Assembly: GCF_022023855.1 (NCBI RefSeq)
Contig: NZ_CP059452.1
Span: 117,501-181,500, forward strand
DNA from: Azospirillum brasilense
Lineage (GTDB): Bacteria > Pseudomonadota > Alphaproteobacteria > Azospirillales > Azospirillaceae
DNA: 64,000 nucleotides
Direction of reading: 5' to 3'
Part shown: positions 29,165 to 37,566 of the stretch, in pieces
How positions within the stretch are numbered: the stretch's first letter is position 1
Layout of the letters: every line of letters starts with the position of its first letter
The notes under the pieces: generated by a model
Told to the model about the DNA's origin: nothing
What the model saw: only the letters and a program-made list of their open reading frames with translations
Databases searched by the model: none
Program-made: the position numbers and the translations under genes

Positions 29165-29506
29165 ATGATGAGGAATGGTGTTCCGGTTGCGTTGCTCGCG
29201 CTTCTGATCGGTTGCGGCACGGCGCGGGCCGAGGACGGTTATCCCACCTACGCCCGCGTCGATTACGTTCTTGGCTGCATGCTGTCCAACGGCCAGGGGC
29301 CGGACGTCGTGCGCAAGTGCTCCTGCAGCATCGACGAGATCGCCGCGCATTTCCCCTACGACAGCTACGTGGCGGTGGAAACCGCGCGGGGCATGCAGGA
29401 GGCACCGGGCGAGCGCGCCGCGCTGATGCGCGACGTCGGGTGGATCAAGGATCTGCTGAACGAATTCCGGCAAGCCCAGGTCGCCGCCGACCTGAAATGC
29501 TTCTGA
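29165..29506 (+). CDS. small exported cysteine-containing protein, function unknown
   Basis: A 113-residue protein with a short signal peptide (MMRNGVPVALLALLIGCGTA, processed before EDGYPTY). The mature part has four Cys, three of them in LGCMLSNGQ and VRKCSCSIDEIAAHFPYDSY. The CSC pattern could bind a metal or form disulfides in the periplasm. The gene faces away from the SoxYZ-like gene and lies between pqqA and the quinoprotein genes, so a role in methanol dehydrogenase maturation or electron transfer is possible, but I do not recognise a named family. Confidence 0.75.
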   Translation: MMRNGVPVALLALLIGCGTARAEDGYPTYARVDYVLGCMLSNGQGPDVVRKCSCSIDEIAAHFPYDSYVAVETARGMQEAPGERAALMRDVGWIKDLLNEFRQAQVAADLKCF

Positions 29507-29533
29507 GCGGTCCGGCGGCGGTGCAGGCGACCT

Positions 29534-30364
29534 TCACGAACCGGAATTGGCGCGGATCGGCCAGCTCTCCTGGAAAATCCGCCCGTTCGAATCCTCGGCG
29601 GTGACATCCAGCGTTCCCTGCTCCTCCGGCACCAGGGAGAAATGGATGCTGGGGTCTTCGCTCAACGAGATGTCCGATTGCACGTCGAGCACCGGCGCCC
29701 CGTTGTAGCGGATGGCGACGGTTTTCACGTAGTGGGCGGGGATGAAGTAATAGTTGAGCTGGTCGTACTGCATGCCGGTGTAGTTGGGGTGGCTGATCAG
29801 CAGTTGCGCGGTCAGCGGCTTTCCGGCGGCGATGTTGTCGGGCAGGTTCAGCTTCATCTTGCCCATGCGGGCGACGGCGAGCTGGGCGTTCTTCAGTGCC
29901 GGAGCGGAGCACCCTCCGGACGCCTTGACGAATTGCGTGGTGCGGAGCAGCCGCCCGTCGCTGGTCTCCGCGACGGCGGTGATGTTGGTGTAGGCGTTCA
30001 CCCGCAGACGGGTGTCGATCGCCTGCGGGCTGTCGCCATGGGCGAAACGGAAGGTCGCGGCCATCGGCACGGGATTCTCATCGACGATGAGATGGACCGC
30101 GGTCACCTGGACGCCGCTTCCCGGCGCCGTCACGATCCGGATGGGCACGACCGCCGCGTCGTTGGCCCGCTTCGGAGCCTCCAGGCTGAGGAGCGGCCCG
30201 GCATCCTCGACCGTGCGGCCCGAGAAATACATGTCGCGCAGCATGTCCCAGCGTTCCTCCTGCGGCGAGGCCGCCAGAGCGCCCACGCTGCCCAGGCACA
30301 GCCAGGCGGCGCCCGACAGCGTGACGCCCGACAACCTGCGGATGATCCGGTGTGGTGTGGTCAT
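29534..30364 (-). CDS. quinoprotein-associated SoxYZ-like carrier protein
   Basis: 276 residues with a signal peptide (GAAWLCLGSVGALA). The fused SoxY-SoxZ arrangement is visible: DMYFSGRTVEDAGPLLSLEA and VVPIRIVTAPGSGVQVTAVH in the SoxY half, and the SoxZ-like end IHFSLVPEEQGTLDVTAEDS. Known members (TIGR04557 type) sit beside PQQ dehydrogenase genes. The usual SoxY carrier Cys near GGCG is represented only by KASGGCSAPALKN at the domain junction. It is followed on the same strand by its usual partner metallohydrolase (30369-31367), only 4 bases away. Confidence 0.88.
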   Translation of the reverse strand: MTTPHRIIRRLSGVTLSGAAWLCLGSVGALAASPQEERWDMLRDMYFSGRTVEDAGPLLSLEAPKRANDAAVVPIRIVTAPGSGVQVTAVHLIVDENPVPMAATFRFAHGDSPQAIDTRLRVNAYTNITAVAETSDGRLLRTTQFVKASGGCSAPALKNAQLAVARMGKMKLNLPDNIAAGKPLTAQLLISHPNYTGMQYDQLNYYFIPAHYVKTVAIRYNGAPVLDVQSDISLSEDPSIHFSLVPEEQGTLDVTAEDSNGRIFQESWPIRANSGS

Positions 30365-30368
30365 GGTG

Positions 30369-31367
30369 TCATTCCCATTCCAGTTCGGCGAAGGCCGCCG
30401 TCACGTTGCGCGGGTTGTAGGAGTCGAACAGGCGCCAGCGCGGCGCCTCGTCGGCGGCGACCGTTTCGACCGCCTGCTGAATCGTGCCGTGGGCGGCCTG
30501 GACCTTGCGGACACCCTCGACGACCCGGCTCAGGTAGCGGCGCAGGTCCCCGGCCGCGTCCGGCCATGGGGCAGAGGGCGGGCCGTGTCCGGGGACGACG
30601 CGCGCCGCCGGTTCTGCGGCCAGAGCGTCGAGGGTGCGCAGCCAGCCGAGGACCGAACCGTCGATGGCCGGCGCCCGCTCCACGAACAGCAGGTCCCCGG
30701 CCCACAGCGTCTTCGTCTGCCGGTCGAGCACCGTCAGGTCGTTGTCCGTGTGGGCCACCGGCCACGCGACAAGGTCGAGCACGCGCCCGCCCAGATCCAG
30801 CTCCAGGCGGTCGGAAACCACGAGGGTCGGCGGGATGATCCGGACCTCCGCGGCGGCGGCGGCACCGACCGCGGCGTCGAACGCCTGCCGGTAATGCTCA
30901 CTGCGTGCCGCCAGGGCTGCCTGGAGGTTGCCGTGGGCGACGAAATCGGGCCGGTCGGGCAGGAAGGCCACGTTTCCCAGAATATGGTCCGGGTGCATGT
31001 GGGTGTTGACGACGTAGCGGATGGGCCGGTCGGTGTGGACGCGGATCGCCTCACGCAAACGATGTCCCACAATTGGTGAGCCACCGCTGTCGATCACGGC
31101 GACGGCGTCGTTCCCGACGACGAACCCGCAGTTGGCGATATCCCCGGCGTTGGTCGCGTCGGTTTCCTCGTGGTGGCCGGCGTGCACGAACACACCGGGG
31201 GCGACCTCGAACACGGGCAGGGGATCGGCCGTCGCCGGGGCCGCCGCCCCAAACAGCCAGACGGACAGCCAGACGCCGGCCAGCGCCGTGTGAGCGGACG
31301 GCCGAAGGGCCGTGTGAGCGGACGGCCGGAGGAACGTGGCCGCAGCAGCCATCGTCCGGTCCTGCAT
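30369..31367 (-). CDS. quinoprotein relay zinc metallohydrolase (SoxH-related)
   Basis: A metallo-beta-lactamase-fold protein with a signal peptide. Zinc ligands are visible in NTHMHPDHILGN (HxHxDH), PVAHTDNDL (His) and VVPGHGPP (His). It matches the family found with PQQ-dependent dehydrogenases and SoxYZ-like carriers; the substrate is not known. The first in-frame codon of the longest reading (31376) is TTG; the ATG at 31367 (MQDRTMAAAATF) is the better start. An exact 24-base duplication (31285-31332 region) doubles the residues RPSAHTAL in the signal region. Confidence 0.88.
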   Translation of the reverse strand: MQDRTMAAAATFLRPSAHTALRPSAHTALAGVWLSVWLFGAAAPATADPLPVFEVAPGVFVHAGHHEETDATNAGDIANCGFVVGNDAVAVIDSGGSPIVGHRLREAIRVHTDRPIRYVVNTHMHPDHILGNVAFLPDRPDFVAHGNLQAALAARSEHYRQAFDAAVGAAAAAEVRIIPPTLVVSDRLELDLGGRVLDLVAWPVAHTDNDLTVLDRQTKTLWAGDLLFVERAPAIDGSVLGWLRTLDALAAEPAARVVPGHGPPSAPWPDAAGDLRRYLSRVVEGVRKVQAAHGTIQQAVETVAADEAPRWRLFDSYNPRNVTAAFAELEWE

Positions 31368-31372
31368 TGTGT

Positions 31373-32470
31373 TCAATCAGGCAAGTATGAAACCGCCCCG
31401 ACGGGGGCGGCAACCGGGCAAAGGTGTTTGTGCGGCGCACCGTCGAAGGCCAGCCAGCCGACGCTGACGGCGGGGGCGAACCATCCCGCACGCTCCCGCA
31501 AGGCCGGCGCCACCGGCAGATGCGCTTCGAAGTCCCGGTAGACCGCCCCCCGGCGTTCGGCCAGACGCCGCACCAGGAAACGGCCAACCCCGGCGCCGAC
31601 GAGCGGCGGGGCGTCGGCCATCGAGCCCCGCGACAGCACCTGATCGAGCGCGTCCTCGATCCGGCGGAACTGGCGTTCCGCGAGATGGCCGGCAAGGCGG
31701 CGGGCCTTCGGCAAGCCGTCCGGCTCCAGATCGTCGCCGACCATCCGCAGCAGGCGCCGCGCGCTGGCCGTGATGCCGTGGTCGCGCCCGTCCGCCGTCG
31801 GGTGTTGGTCGGCGCCCTCCGGCAGCGTTCCGGTCAGGCGGTGAACGTCGGCCATGGTCGCGAACAGCTCCGCCATCAGCGTGCGCCGGCCCCCGCCATA
31901 GGGAACGGCCCGGGCGACCGCCATGACCGGTGTGCGCACGACGCCCGTGTAGACCAGTTCGCCGCTGTCCAGCCGCTCGGCATCGGAATAGCCGGCATGG
32001 AGAGGACCGCCGCTGACGAGCGGGACGATGTCGGTCGTGGTGCTTCCGACATCCAGCAGGACGCCGTCTCCGCCCGCCGCGGCCACCAATGCGGTGGCGT
32101 ACCAGTTGGCAGAGGCCACCGCCTCCGCGCAGTCGGGCACGGCGTCGACCGGCACCAACCCGCGGGGGCCGGCGAAGACGCTGAGCGTCGCGGCGGGCAG
32201 GGTGGACCGCATCGTGGCGGCGATGCGGCGCACGCCGTCCGCGCGGTCGTCGAACAGGTCGGCCAATTCCCCGGTCATCGTCGCAGCGACGTGGCATGGC
32301 TTGCCCCAGCGGGCGATCACCGCCGCGACGGCCTGCTCCAAGCGGTCGAGGCCCAGCCAGAGCGGGCAGGGCCACTGGTCGAGGTCGCGGAGCATCCCCG
32401 TTTCGTCGAACAGGGCGGCCTTCAGATGCGCTCCGCCGATATCCAATCCGATCAACGCGCCGCCACCCAT
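31373..32470 (-). CDS. MfnF-like H4MPT-linked C1 transfer protein (hydantoinase/ASKHA fold)
   Basis: 365 residues: an N-terminal ASKHA phosphate loop (LIGLDIGGAHLKAALFDETG), a second one (GVLLDVGSTTTDIVPLVSGG), and RLDSGELVYTGVVRTPVMAV. This is the TIGR03123-type protein always found with H4MPT C1-transfer genes. Archaeal relatives (MfnF) join the aminomethylfuran phosphate to gamma-glutamyltyramine in methanofuran synthesis, so the same is expected here. It lies in a minus-strand run with the MfnD-like gene 3 bases upstream and the metallohydrolase 6 bases downstream. Confidence 0.85.
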   Translation of the reverse strand: MGGGALIGLDIGGAHLKAALFDETGMLRDLDQWPCPLWLGLDRLEQAVAAVIARWGKPCHVAATMTGELADLFDDRADGVRRIAATMRSTLPAATLSVFAGPRGLVPVDAVPDCAEAVASANWYATALVAAAGGDGVLLDVGSTTTDIVPLVSGGPLHAGYSDAERLDSGELVYTGVVRTPVMAVARAVPYGGGRRTLMAELFATMADVHRLTGTLPEGADQHPTADGRDHGITASARRLLRMVGDDLEPDGLPKARRLAGHLAERQFRRIEDALDQVLSRGSMADAPPLVGAGVGRFLVRRLAERRGAVYRDFEAHLPVAPALRERAGWFAPAVSVGWLAFDGAPHKHLCPVAAPVGAVSYLPD

Positions 32471-32473
32471 GGC

Positions 32474-33472
32474 TCACCCCTCAAGCGTCAGAAGGACCGG
32501 TTCGATGCGCGTCACCGGCGGCGGCGGAACCGGCGGGTCGCGCGCCAGATCAAGCACCGCGGCGGCGGCGTTCAGCCCCGTCGCGCGCCGCAACCCCACC
32601 GAGGAGGTGGTCAGGCGCGGGTTGACCTCGATGATCGTCGGCCCGTCGGGACCGACGATGACATCGACGCCCACGGAGCCGAACAGGCCGGGCAGTGCCG
32701 CCGCAACGCCCTGCGCGAGATCGGTAAGGGCGGGGGTCAGCTTCATCCCGCCGATGGTGCCACCGCCGTAGGAGAAGCGTCCGCCGGACAGCGAAACGGT
32801 CTGGCGATTGGTGGTCAGCGGCCACGCTCGTCCATCACGGCAGAGCATCGACAGGCTGGCCGGCGTGCCGGGCTGGAAGGGCTGCACCACGAAGCCGCTC
32901 CGGTCCGCCTCGGCCAGCCAGCCCTTCCAGTCGGCATGGTCGCGGATCAGCCGGGTGTCGACGCATCCGGCCCCGTCGTCGGGCTTGACGACCCATGGCC
33001 CGTTCCCCGGCGGCCCGTCCGCAGCGACGGTACCGACGCGCCAGACCGGGACGACGGGCAGCCCGGCCGCCGACAGCACGGTCGCGGTCGTCGCTTTGCT
33101 GGACGCGACGGCCACCGCGTCGGCGCTGCTGTTGAGCAGGCGGCGCCCGCTGGCCTCGACCATGCGGCTGAAGCGCTCCAGCGCGCCGTCGGTTTCCGGG
33201 GCGATCGGCCAGACGCCGTTCGCCTGCCGGGCGAGGTCCTCCCAAAGCGACCAGGACTCACGCGGGTCGGTGGTGGTTATGCTGCGCACGGGCGCCGCGA
33301 GCGGCGGAAGGCGGGCGTCGCGGGTGACGGTCACCGCCACCCCCGGCACTTCCAGCAGGTCGGCCAGCAGGGCGTGGAGCATCAGGTCGCCCTCGCGGGC
33401 GAGGCTGGCGGGGATGGCGGCGTCCGAGGGCATGCCGCCGCCGGTCACGAACTCACAGACCAAGATGCGCAT
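32474..33472 (-). CDS. ATP-grasp ligase, MfnD-like (tyramine-glutamate ligase type)
   Basis: 332 residues. It starts MRILVCEFVTGGGM and carries ATP-grasp features: SSKATTATVLSAAGLPVVPV (lid/ATP lysine region), GPWVVKPDDGAGCVDTRLI (nucleotide Lys), and VDVIVGPDGPTIIEVNPRLT (Mg-binding E-x-N). Archaeal MfnD adds glutamate to tyramine during methanofuran synthesis. Neighbouring MfnF- and MfnB/E-type genes support a methanofuran role, but the exact substrate is inferred. The ATG at 33472 is preferred over an upstream one at 33487 because it starts the conserved core. Confidence 0.8.
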   Translation of the reverse strand: MRILVCEFVTGGGMPSDAAIPASLAREGDLMLHALLADLLEVPGVAVTVTRDARLPPLAAPVRSITTTDPRESWSLWEDLARQANGVWPIAPETDGALERFSRMVEASGRRLLNSSADAVAVASSKATTATVLSAAGLPVVPVWRVGTVAADGPPGNGPWVVKPDDGAGCVDTRLIRDHADWKGWLAEADRSGFVVQPFQPGTPASLSMLCRDGRAWPLTTNRQTVSLSGGRFSYGGGTIGGMKLTPALTDLAQGVAAALPGLFGSVGVDVIVGPDGPTIIEVNPRLTTSSVGLRRATGLNAAAAVLDLARDPPVPPPPVTRIEPVLLTLEG

Positions 33473-33506
33473 GAGCTCCGCCATCATGCAGCCGAGGGAG
33501 GGCGAG

Positions 33507-34214
33507 ATGTTCCACGTCGTTCCGGTGATCGACTTGAGGGAAGGCGGCGTGGTGCACGCCCGCCGCGGGGACCGGGGCCGCTACCCGTCCCTGCGCTCCT
33601 CGCTGTGCGCCGGCAACGACCCGGTGGCGGTGGTCGGTGGTCTGCTGCGTCTGCATCCCTTCCGCGTCGTCTACGCCGCCGACCTCGACGCCATCCAGGG
33701 CACCGGCGGCAACCGCTTGGCGCTGGCGCGGCTGAAAGCGGCCTTCCCGGACGTCGGGTTCTGGGTCGATGCCGGGTTCCGCACCGCCGATGAGGTGCGG
33801 GGCTTCGTTGCGTCGGGGCTCGGTGACGCGGTGCTCGGCAGCGAGAGCCTGGACGGCCTCGCGCCGCTCGCCGCGCTGAAGGCCGATCCGGTTTGGGACC
33901 GGGTAATCCTCTCGCTCGACTTCCGCGACCGCTTCGTCGGGCCGCCCGGCCTGCTGGAGAGTCCCGACCTGTGGCCGCAGAGGATCATCGTCATGACCCT
34001 GGCCCGTGTCGGTTCGGGGGAGGGGCCGGACTGGGGCCGACTCGCGGAGATCGGCCGGACCAAGCCGCAGGCCAGCCTGTTCGCCGCCGGCGGTGTGCGC
34101 AATGGCGACGACCTCCGGGACCTCGCGGGGCGCGGCAGCGCCGGCGCCCTGGTGGCGACGGCGCTGCACGACGGGCGCCTCGGCGGCACGGAGCTGGATG
34201 CCCTGAACCGGTAA
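33507..34214 (+). CDS. HisA/HisF-related TIM-barrel protein of the C1 cluster
   Basis: 235 residues resembling HisA: VVPVIDLREGGVVHARRGDR (beta-1 Asp), VVYAADLDAIQGTG, VGFWVDAGFRT and the phosphate loop ASLFAAGGVRNGDDL. True histidine HisA is normally in a his operon; this form occurs in H4MPT gene clusters and its reaction is not known, perhaps a step of methanofuran or pterin-side-chain synthesis. It is the only plus-strand gene within this minus-strand block. GGGAGGGCGAG lies just upstream of the ATG. Confidence 0.85.
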   Translation: MFHVVPVIDLREGGVVHARRGDRGRYPSLRSSLCAGNDPVAVVGGLLRLHPFRVVYAADLDAIQGTGGNRLALARLKAAFPDVGFWVDAGFRTADEVRGFVASGLGDAVLGSESLDGLAPLAALKADPVWDRVILSLDFRDRFVGPPGLLESPDLWPQRIIVMTLARVGSGEGPDWGRLAEIGRTKPQASLFAAGGVRNGDDLRDLAGRGSAGALVATALHDGRLGGTELDALNR

Positions 34215-34219
34215 GCCGG

Positions 34220-34747
34220 TCACGCGGCGAAGGGGTGCTTCACCTTGTCCTTCTGGCTCATCAGGTCCTGCGCGCTCGGGAAGCTGGCGACCGCGCGCTC
34301 GATGGCCTCCTTGGTGGCGCGGTAGTTGTAGTCCTGGATCTTGGCGTTGTCCTTGGCTTCCCAATGGATGAAGACGCCGACGCAGATGAAGATGTTGTCG
34401 ATCTCGTCCTGCGGGATGGTGCCTTCCGACACGCAGTCGGCCACGGCCTTGGCGACGGCGTGCTGGGCGGGGCCGAACATCTGCACCGCCTGTTCCGCGC
34501 CCTTGATGGTGACCTTGTTGAACAGGATGGTCGCCGGCTTGCACATCAGGTTGGGTGCGACGACCGCGAGAAGGGCGGTGAAGCCGTCCTTGTTGTTGGT
34601 CAGCGCGTTGCAGAAGGCCGTTTCCACGGCGCTGCCGCGCGGTCCCATGATCAGGTCAATGTGGGCGACCTCGTTCCCATCACCGACCAGCGATTCGCCG
34701 ACGAGCACGCGGTTGATCTTCGTGGACTGTCCTCCCCACATCGGCAT
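34220..34747 (-). CDS. fae: formaldehyde-activating enzyme Fae
   Basis: 175 residues, full length for Fae. It condenses formaldehyde with H4MPT to methylene-H4MPT in the cytoplasm. Diagnostic segments: [20 protein letters not shown] (with the catalytic-type His), [18 protein letters not shown] and [20 protein letters not shown]. The start at 34747 (MPMWGGQ) is set by an AGGGAGAGAGG ribosome site. Methylene-H4MPT then goes to MtdB (38683-39579). Confidence 0.97.
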   Translation of the reverse strand: MPMWGGQSTKINRVLVGESLVGDGNEVAHIDLIMGPRGSAVETAFCNALTNNKDGFTALLAVVAPNLMCKPATILFNKVTIKGAEQAVQMFGPAQHAVAKAVADCVSEGTIPQDEIDNIFICVGVFIHWEAKDNAKIQDYNYRATKEAIERAVASFPSAQDLMSQKDKVKHPFAA

Positions 34748-34758
34748 GTCCTCTCTCC

Positions 34759-35703
34759 CTAGTGTTGCCGGCGTTCTTCGTGGAGCGCATCTTTTCGAAG
34801 AACGTCCGTTATGACGGGCGGCTGCGGGGATTGCATGAGCCAGAACGCAAGGAGGCAACCCACGACAATATCCGCGGTCGTTCCCGGGTTGACGCCATTG
34901 TATTTGAGGTCCCGGTCCAGTTCCGCCAAGCGCGATCGCGTTAGCGTGAATGCACGATCCGGGGCCGTGTTTTCCCTCAATTCCGAAGCCCGTGCGCGTA
35001 ACCATTCAGAACGCTCCCGCCCGTATTTTCGGATGACATGGCTGTCGGGCAGGGTGGCGAGGAATTCGACATAAATCATTTCCGTGGCCTGTTCGAACCC
35101 CGCCCCGGCGTCCAGCCATCGCCGCAGGCTCGGCACGCCGGTGTCGAAGATGTCTGCGAAGCCCGTTGCGTATTGACGGGCGATGGTGTCGCGGTCCTGC
35201 GCCTCCCGCATGGCGTCGAGCAGGGTCACCCGCGCCGGGGCGTGCACGTCCGCCCCCTCGACGCGGCCCAACCCGGCAGGTTCGGCCAGCGTGATCGCCT
35301 GGAAGGCCAGATCGGCATCCGCCACCGTCAGGCTGCCGAGGACATGGCGCAACCGGTCGCGCAAGGGGGCGTCGCCGGGCATCAGCACGGCCTGGGCCAG
35401 CGGTGCGGCCAGCAGCAGAATGCCGAGGTTGGTGTTGCAGCCGACGGCGTCCCGCGTGGCGCGGACGGCGGCGTGCAGCCTCTCCCCGACGCCCAGCCCC
35501 GGCCGCGCGAGGATGGGCGCGGTCGTCTCGGCGCTGGCGAGGAATTGGGCGACGGTCATGCCATGCCCCTCGGCATGGATGTGGACGTTTCCGGGCTTCA
35601 GCGCGCGCAGCTCCAGATGGCAGGCGGCGCGGTAGGCGCCAGCAACGCCGGAGGCCGGATCGGGGGGAATCGGCGCCCAGTCGATCATGCGTCCACCGAT
35701 CAT
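34759..35703 (-). CDS. CitG/MdcB-family triphosphoribosyl-dephospho-CoA synthase-like protein
   Basis: About 314 residues. The CitG fold is shown by [20 protein letters not shown] (the LKPG-N motif), [20 protein letters not shown] and [15 protein letters not shown]. CitG enzymes transfer phosphoribosyl units from ATP to dephospho-CoA; no citrate lyase genes are near, so here it probably supplies a phosphoribosyl group for H4MPT side-chain synthesis, where homologues are regular neighbours. The start at 35703 overlaps the upstream stop (ATGA); an internal ATG at 35688 is possible. Confidence 0.8.
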   Translation of the reverse strand: MIGGRMIDWAPIPPDPASGVAGAYRAACHLELRALKPGNVHIHAEGHGMTVAQFLASAETTAPILARPGLGVGERLHAAVRATRDAVGCNTNLGILLLAAPLAQAVLMPGDAPLRDRLRHVLGSLTVADADLAFQAITLAEPAGLGRVEGADVHAPARVTLLDAMREAQDRDTIARQYATGFADIFDTGVPSLRRWLDAGAGFEQATEMIYVEFLATLPDSHVIRKYGRERSEWLRARASELRENTAPDRAFTLTRSRLAELDRDLKYNGVNPGTTADIVVGCLLAFWLMQSPQPPVITDVLRKDALHEERRQH

Positions 35704-36587
35704 GCGCCGACGTGTTCCACGAAGTCGGCGGCCAGAGCGTCGGCGATATCCACCGCGCTGACCCGTTGCAACCCTTGCCACGCCGGCATGCTGTTGACCT
35801 CCAGCACCAGCCAGCACCCCGTCCGGTCCTGGATCAGATCGACGCCCGCATAACTCGCACCCACCGCCGCGGTGGCGCGGACGGCGAGCGCGGCGGGTTC
35901 GTCGTCGGCGGGGGCGGCCTCGCACGCCCCCCCCTGGTGGACGTTGGTGATCCAACTCCGCCCGTGCCGGGTCATCGCGGCGACCGCCCGTCCGCCCACC
36001 ACGAAGACGCGGCGGTCCCGCCACGCGCCTTCGGTCCGCGGCGGTATGAAGGGCTGGAGATAGTAGACGCCGCCGACCGCTTCGGCGTCGGGCAGCGCGT
36101 CGGGTCCGTCCAGCCGTTGCAGGCCGCGACCCTGCGCGCCGAACAGCGGCTTCAGCACCTGATCGGGCGTGCGGTCGAGGAGGCGCCGGGTCGGTTCGGC
36201 CTCCTGCGTGGCGAGGGCCGGTGGAGTGGGCAGGCCGGCGCGGGCCAGCAGGAAGCTGGTCATGCTCTTGTCCACGCAGCGCTCGATGGCCCCCGCGCCG
36301 TTGCAGACCGGCACCCCGAGGTTGCGCAGCGCGTGGAGCACGCCGAGGCGCAGCGTCACCTGTTCGAAGCTGCCCTGGCCCACCGCGCGGACGAAGACGC
36401 CCGCCGGCAGCGTGTCCTCGAAGCCGGGGATCAGCAGACCGGTCGCCGTGTGGCCGACGGCGATCCCGCAGCGCCGCGGCGAGACGCAGCGGCAGGGCAG
36501 GCCGCGTGCCTCGATGGCCCGGACCAGCCGCGGCGTGTGCCAGTCGGGCCGCTCGGTGAGGATGAGGGCGGCGCGCTCACCGGACAT
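35700..36587 (-). CDS. RimK-type ATP-grasp ligase (MptN-like)
   Basis: 295 residues: GAGAIERCVDKSMTSFLLAR (RimK N-lobe), DQVLKPLFGAQGRGLQRL (ATP Lys and Gly loop), AGVDLIQDRTGCWLVLEVNS (metal-binding E-x-N). RimK/MptN enzymes add glutamate; archaeal MptN converts H4MPT to tetrahydrosarcinapterin. Its product in bacteria is not established. The start at 36587 overlaps the mch end by 11 bases. Confidence 0.82.
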   Translation of the reverse strand: MSGERAALILTERPDWHTPRLVRAIEARGLPCRCVSPRRCGIAVGHTATGLLIPGFEDTLPAGVFVRAVGQGSFEQVTLRLGVLHALRNLGVPVCNGAGAIERCVDKSMTSFLLARAGLPTPPALATQEAEPTRRLLDRTPDQVLKPLFGAQGRGLQRLDGPDALPDAEAVGGVYYLQPFIPPRTEGAWRDRRVFVVGGRAVAAMTRHGRSWITNVHQGGACEAAPADDEPAALAVRATAAVGASYAGVDLIQDRTGCWLVLEVNSMPAWQGLQRVSAVDIADALAADFVEHVGA

Positions 36588-37566
36588 CGCGGAACGAGCG
36601 CTCCACGAGGTTCGGGGCGAGGGTTCCACCGTGGAAGCTGCGCCCGCTGTCCAGAGCGGTGACGGTCACGTGCGCCGGGCTGAACAGCATGGAATCGATG
36701 GCGTAGAAGTCCCCCTTCGCCGCCGCGAAAATCTCCGCGAAGGGGCGCCCGTGGTCCCGCGAGGCGGCGGAGGGCAGGCGCTGCGCCAGATCCTCCGCCG
36801 CGTCGTCCGGACCGGTGACGTGCAGATGGACGGTGCCGCCGTAGAGGATCGCGTCGTTGGTGCGGCCCATCGCGGTGAGGAAACCGCCGCCCGGCGGGGG
36901 AAGCGGCGCCATGCCGATGCCGTCGACGACGCGGTCGAGCGGGAAGCCTAGGGCATGCAGCTTGTGCAGGGCGACCTCCAGCACGCGGGCGACCACCTGG
37001 GTGGTCCCGGCGAGGCTCTGCGTCGGGGTGAGGACCAGGGTCAGCCGGTCCGCGGCGATGCCGCAGGTGGTGGCGATTTGGGCGATCAGTTCGGCGGGCG
37101 GCACCGCCGTCGCTTCCATGACGAAGGCCGCCGCGTCGGCCGTGTCGCGGTAGGCCAGTTCGTCGAACAGTGCCTCCTGCCGGGCCAACGCGCGGCCGGG
37201 GCCGGAGCCGAGCGCGAAGAAGGCGCCCTTTCCGCTGCCGTGGCTGAGGCTCCAGCCGGCATACTGGCTGCCGAGGCAAGCGAGGACCGGCTGCGCGCTG
37301 TGGACGGTGACGCCGAACGGCCAGGACGGCAGGCTGGAGATCGGGCCGAACGCTACCCGGCCAAGGCCGCCCATGCACAGCTCGGCGATGCGCCGTCCGG
37401 CCTCCAGCCCGCCGGGATGGCCGATCCCGGCATCGACGACGCAGGCCCCGCCGACCCTCTGGATGCCGAGACGGAGCAGCGGGGCATCGGCCACCAGCCG
37501 TTCGACCAGCGGCGCCGACAGCGCGGCGAGGCTCGGGCGCGGATCGGACGGCGTTTCCGTGGTCAT
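36577..37566 (-). CDS. mch: methenyltetrahydromethanopterin cyclohydrolase Mch
   Basis: 329 residues, normal for Mch. It hydrolyses methenyl-H4MPT to 5-formyl-H4MPT. Diagnostic stretches: VVDAGIGHPGGLEAGRRIAE, CMGGLGRV, ACLGSQYAGWSLS, SGPGRALA and TNDAILYGGTVHL. It acts between MtdB and the Fhc complex. The start at 37566 overlaps the upstream stop by ATGA. Confidence 0.96.
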   Translation of the reverse strand: MTTETPSDPRPSLAALSAPLVERLVADAPLLRLGIQRVGGACVVDAGIGHPGGLEAGRRIAELCMGGLGRVAFGPISSLPSWPFGVTVHSAQPVLACLGSQYAGWSLSHGSGKGAFFALGSGPGRALARQEALFDELAYRDTADAAAFVMEATAVPPAELIAQIATTCGIAADRLTLVLTPTQSLAGTTQVVARVLEVALHKLHALGFPLDRVVDGIGMAPLPPPGGGFLTAMGRTNDAILYGGTVHLHVTGPDDAAEDLAQRLPSAASRDHGRPFAEIFAAAKGDFYAIDSMLFSPAHVTVTALDSGRSFHGGTLAPNLVERSFRDVR

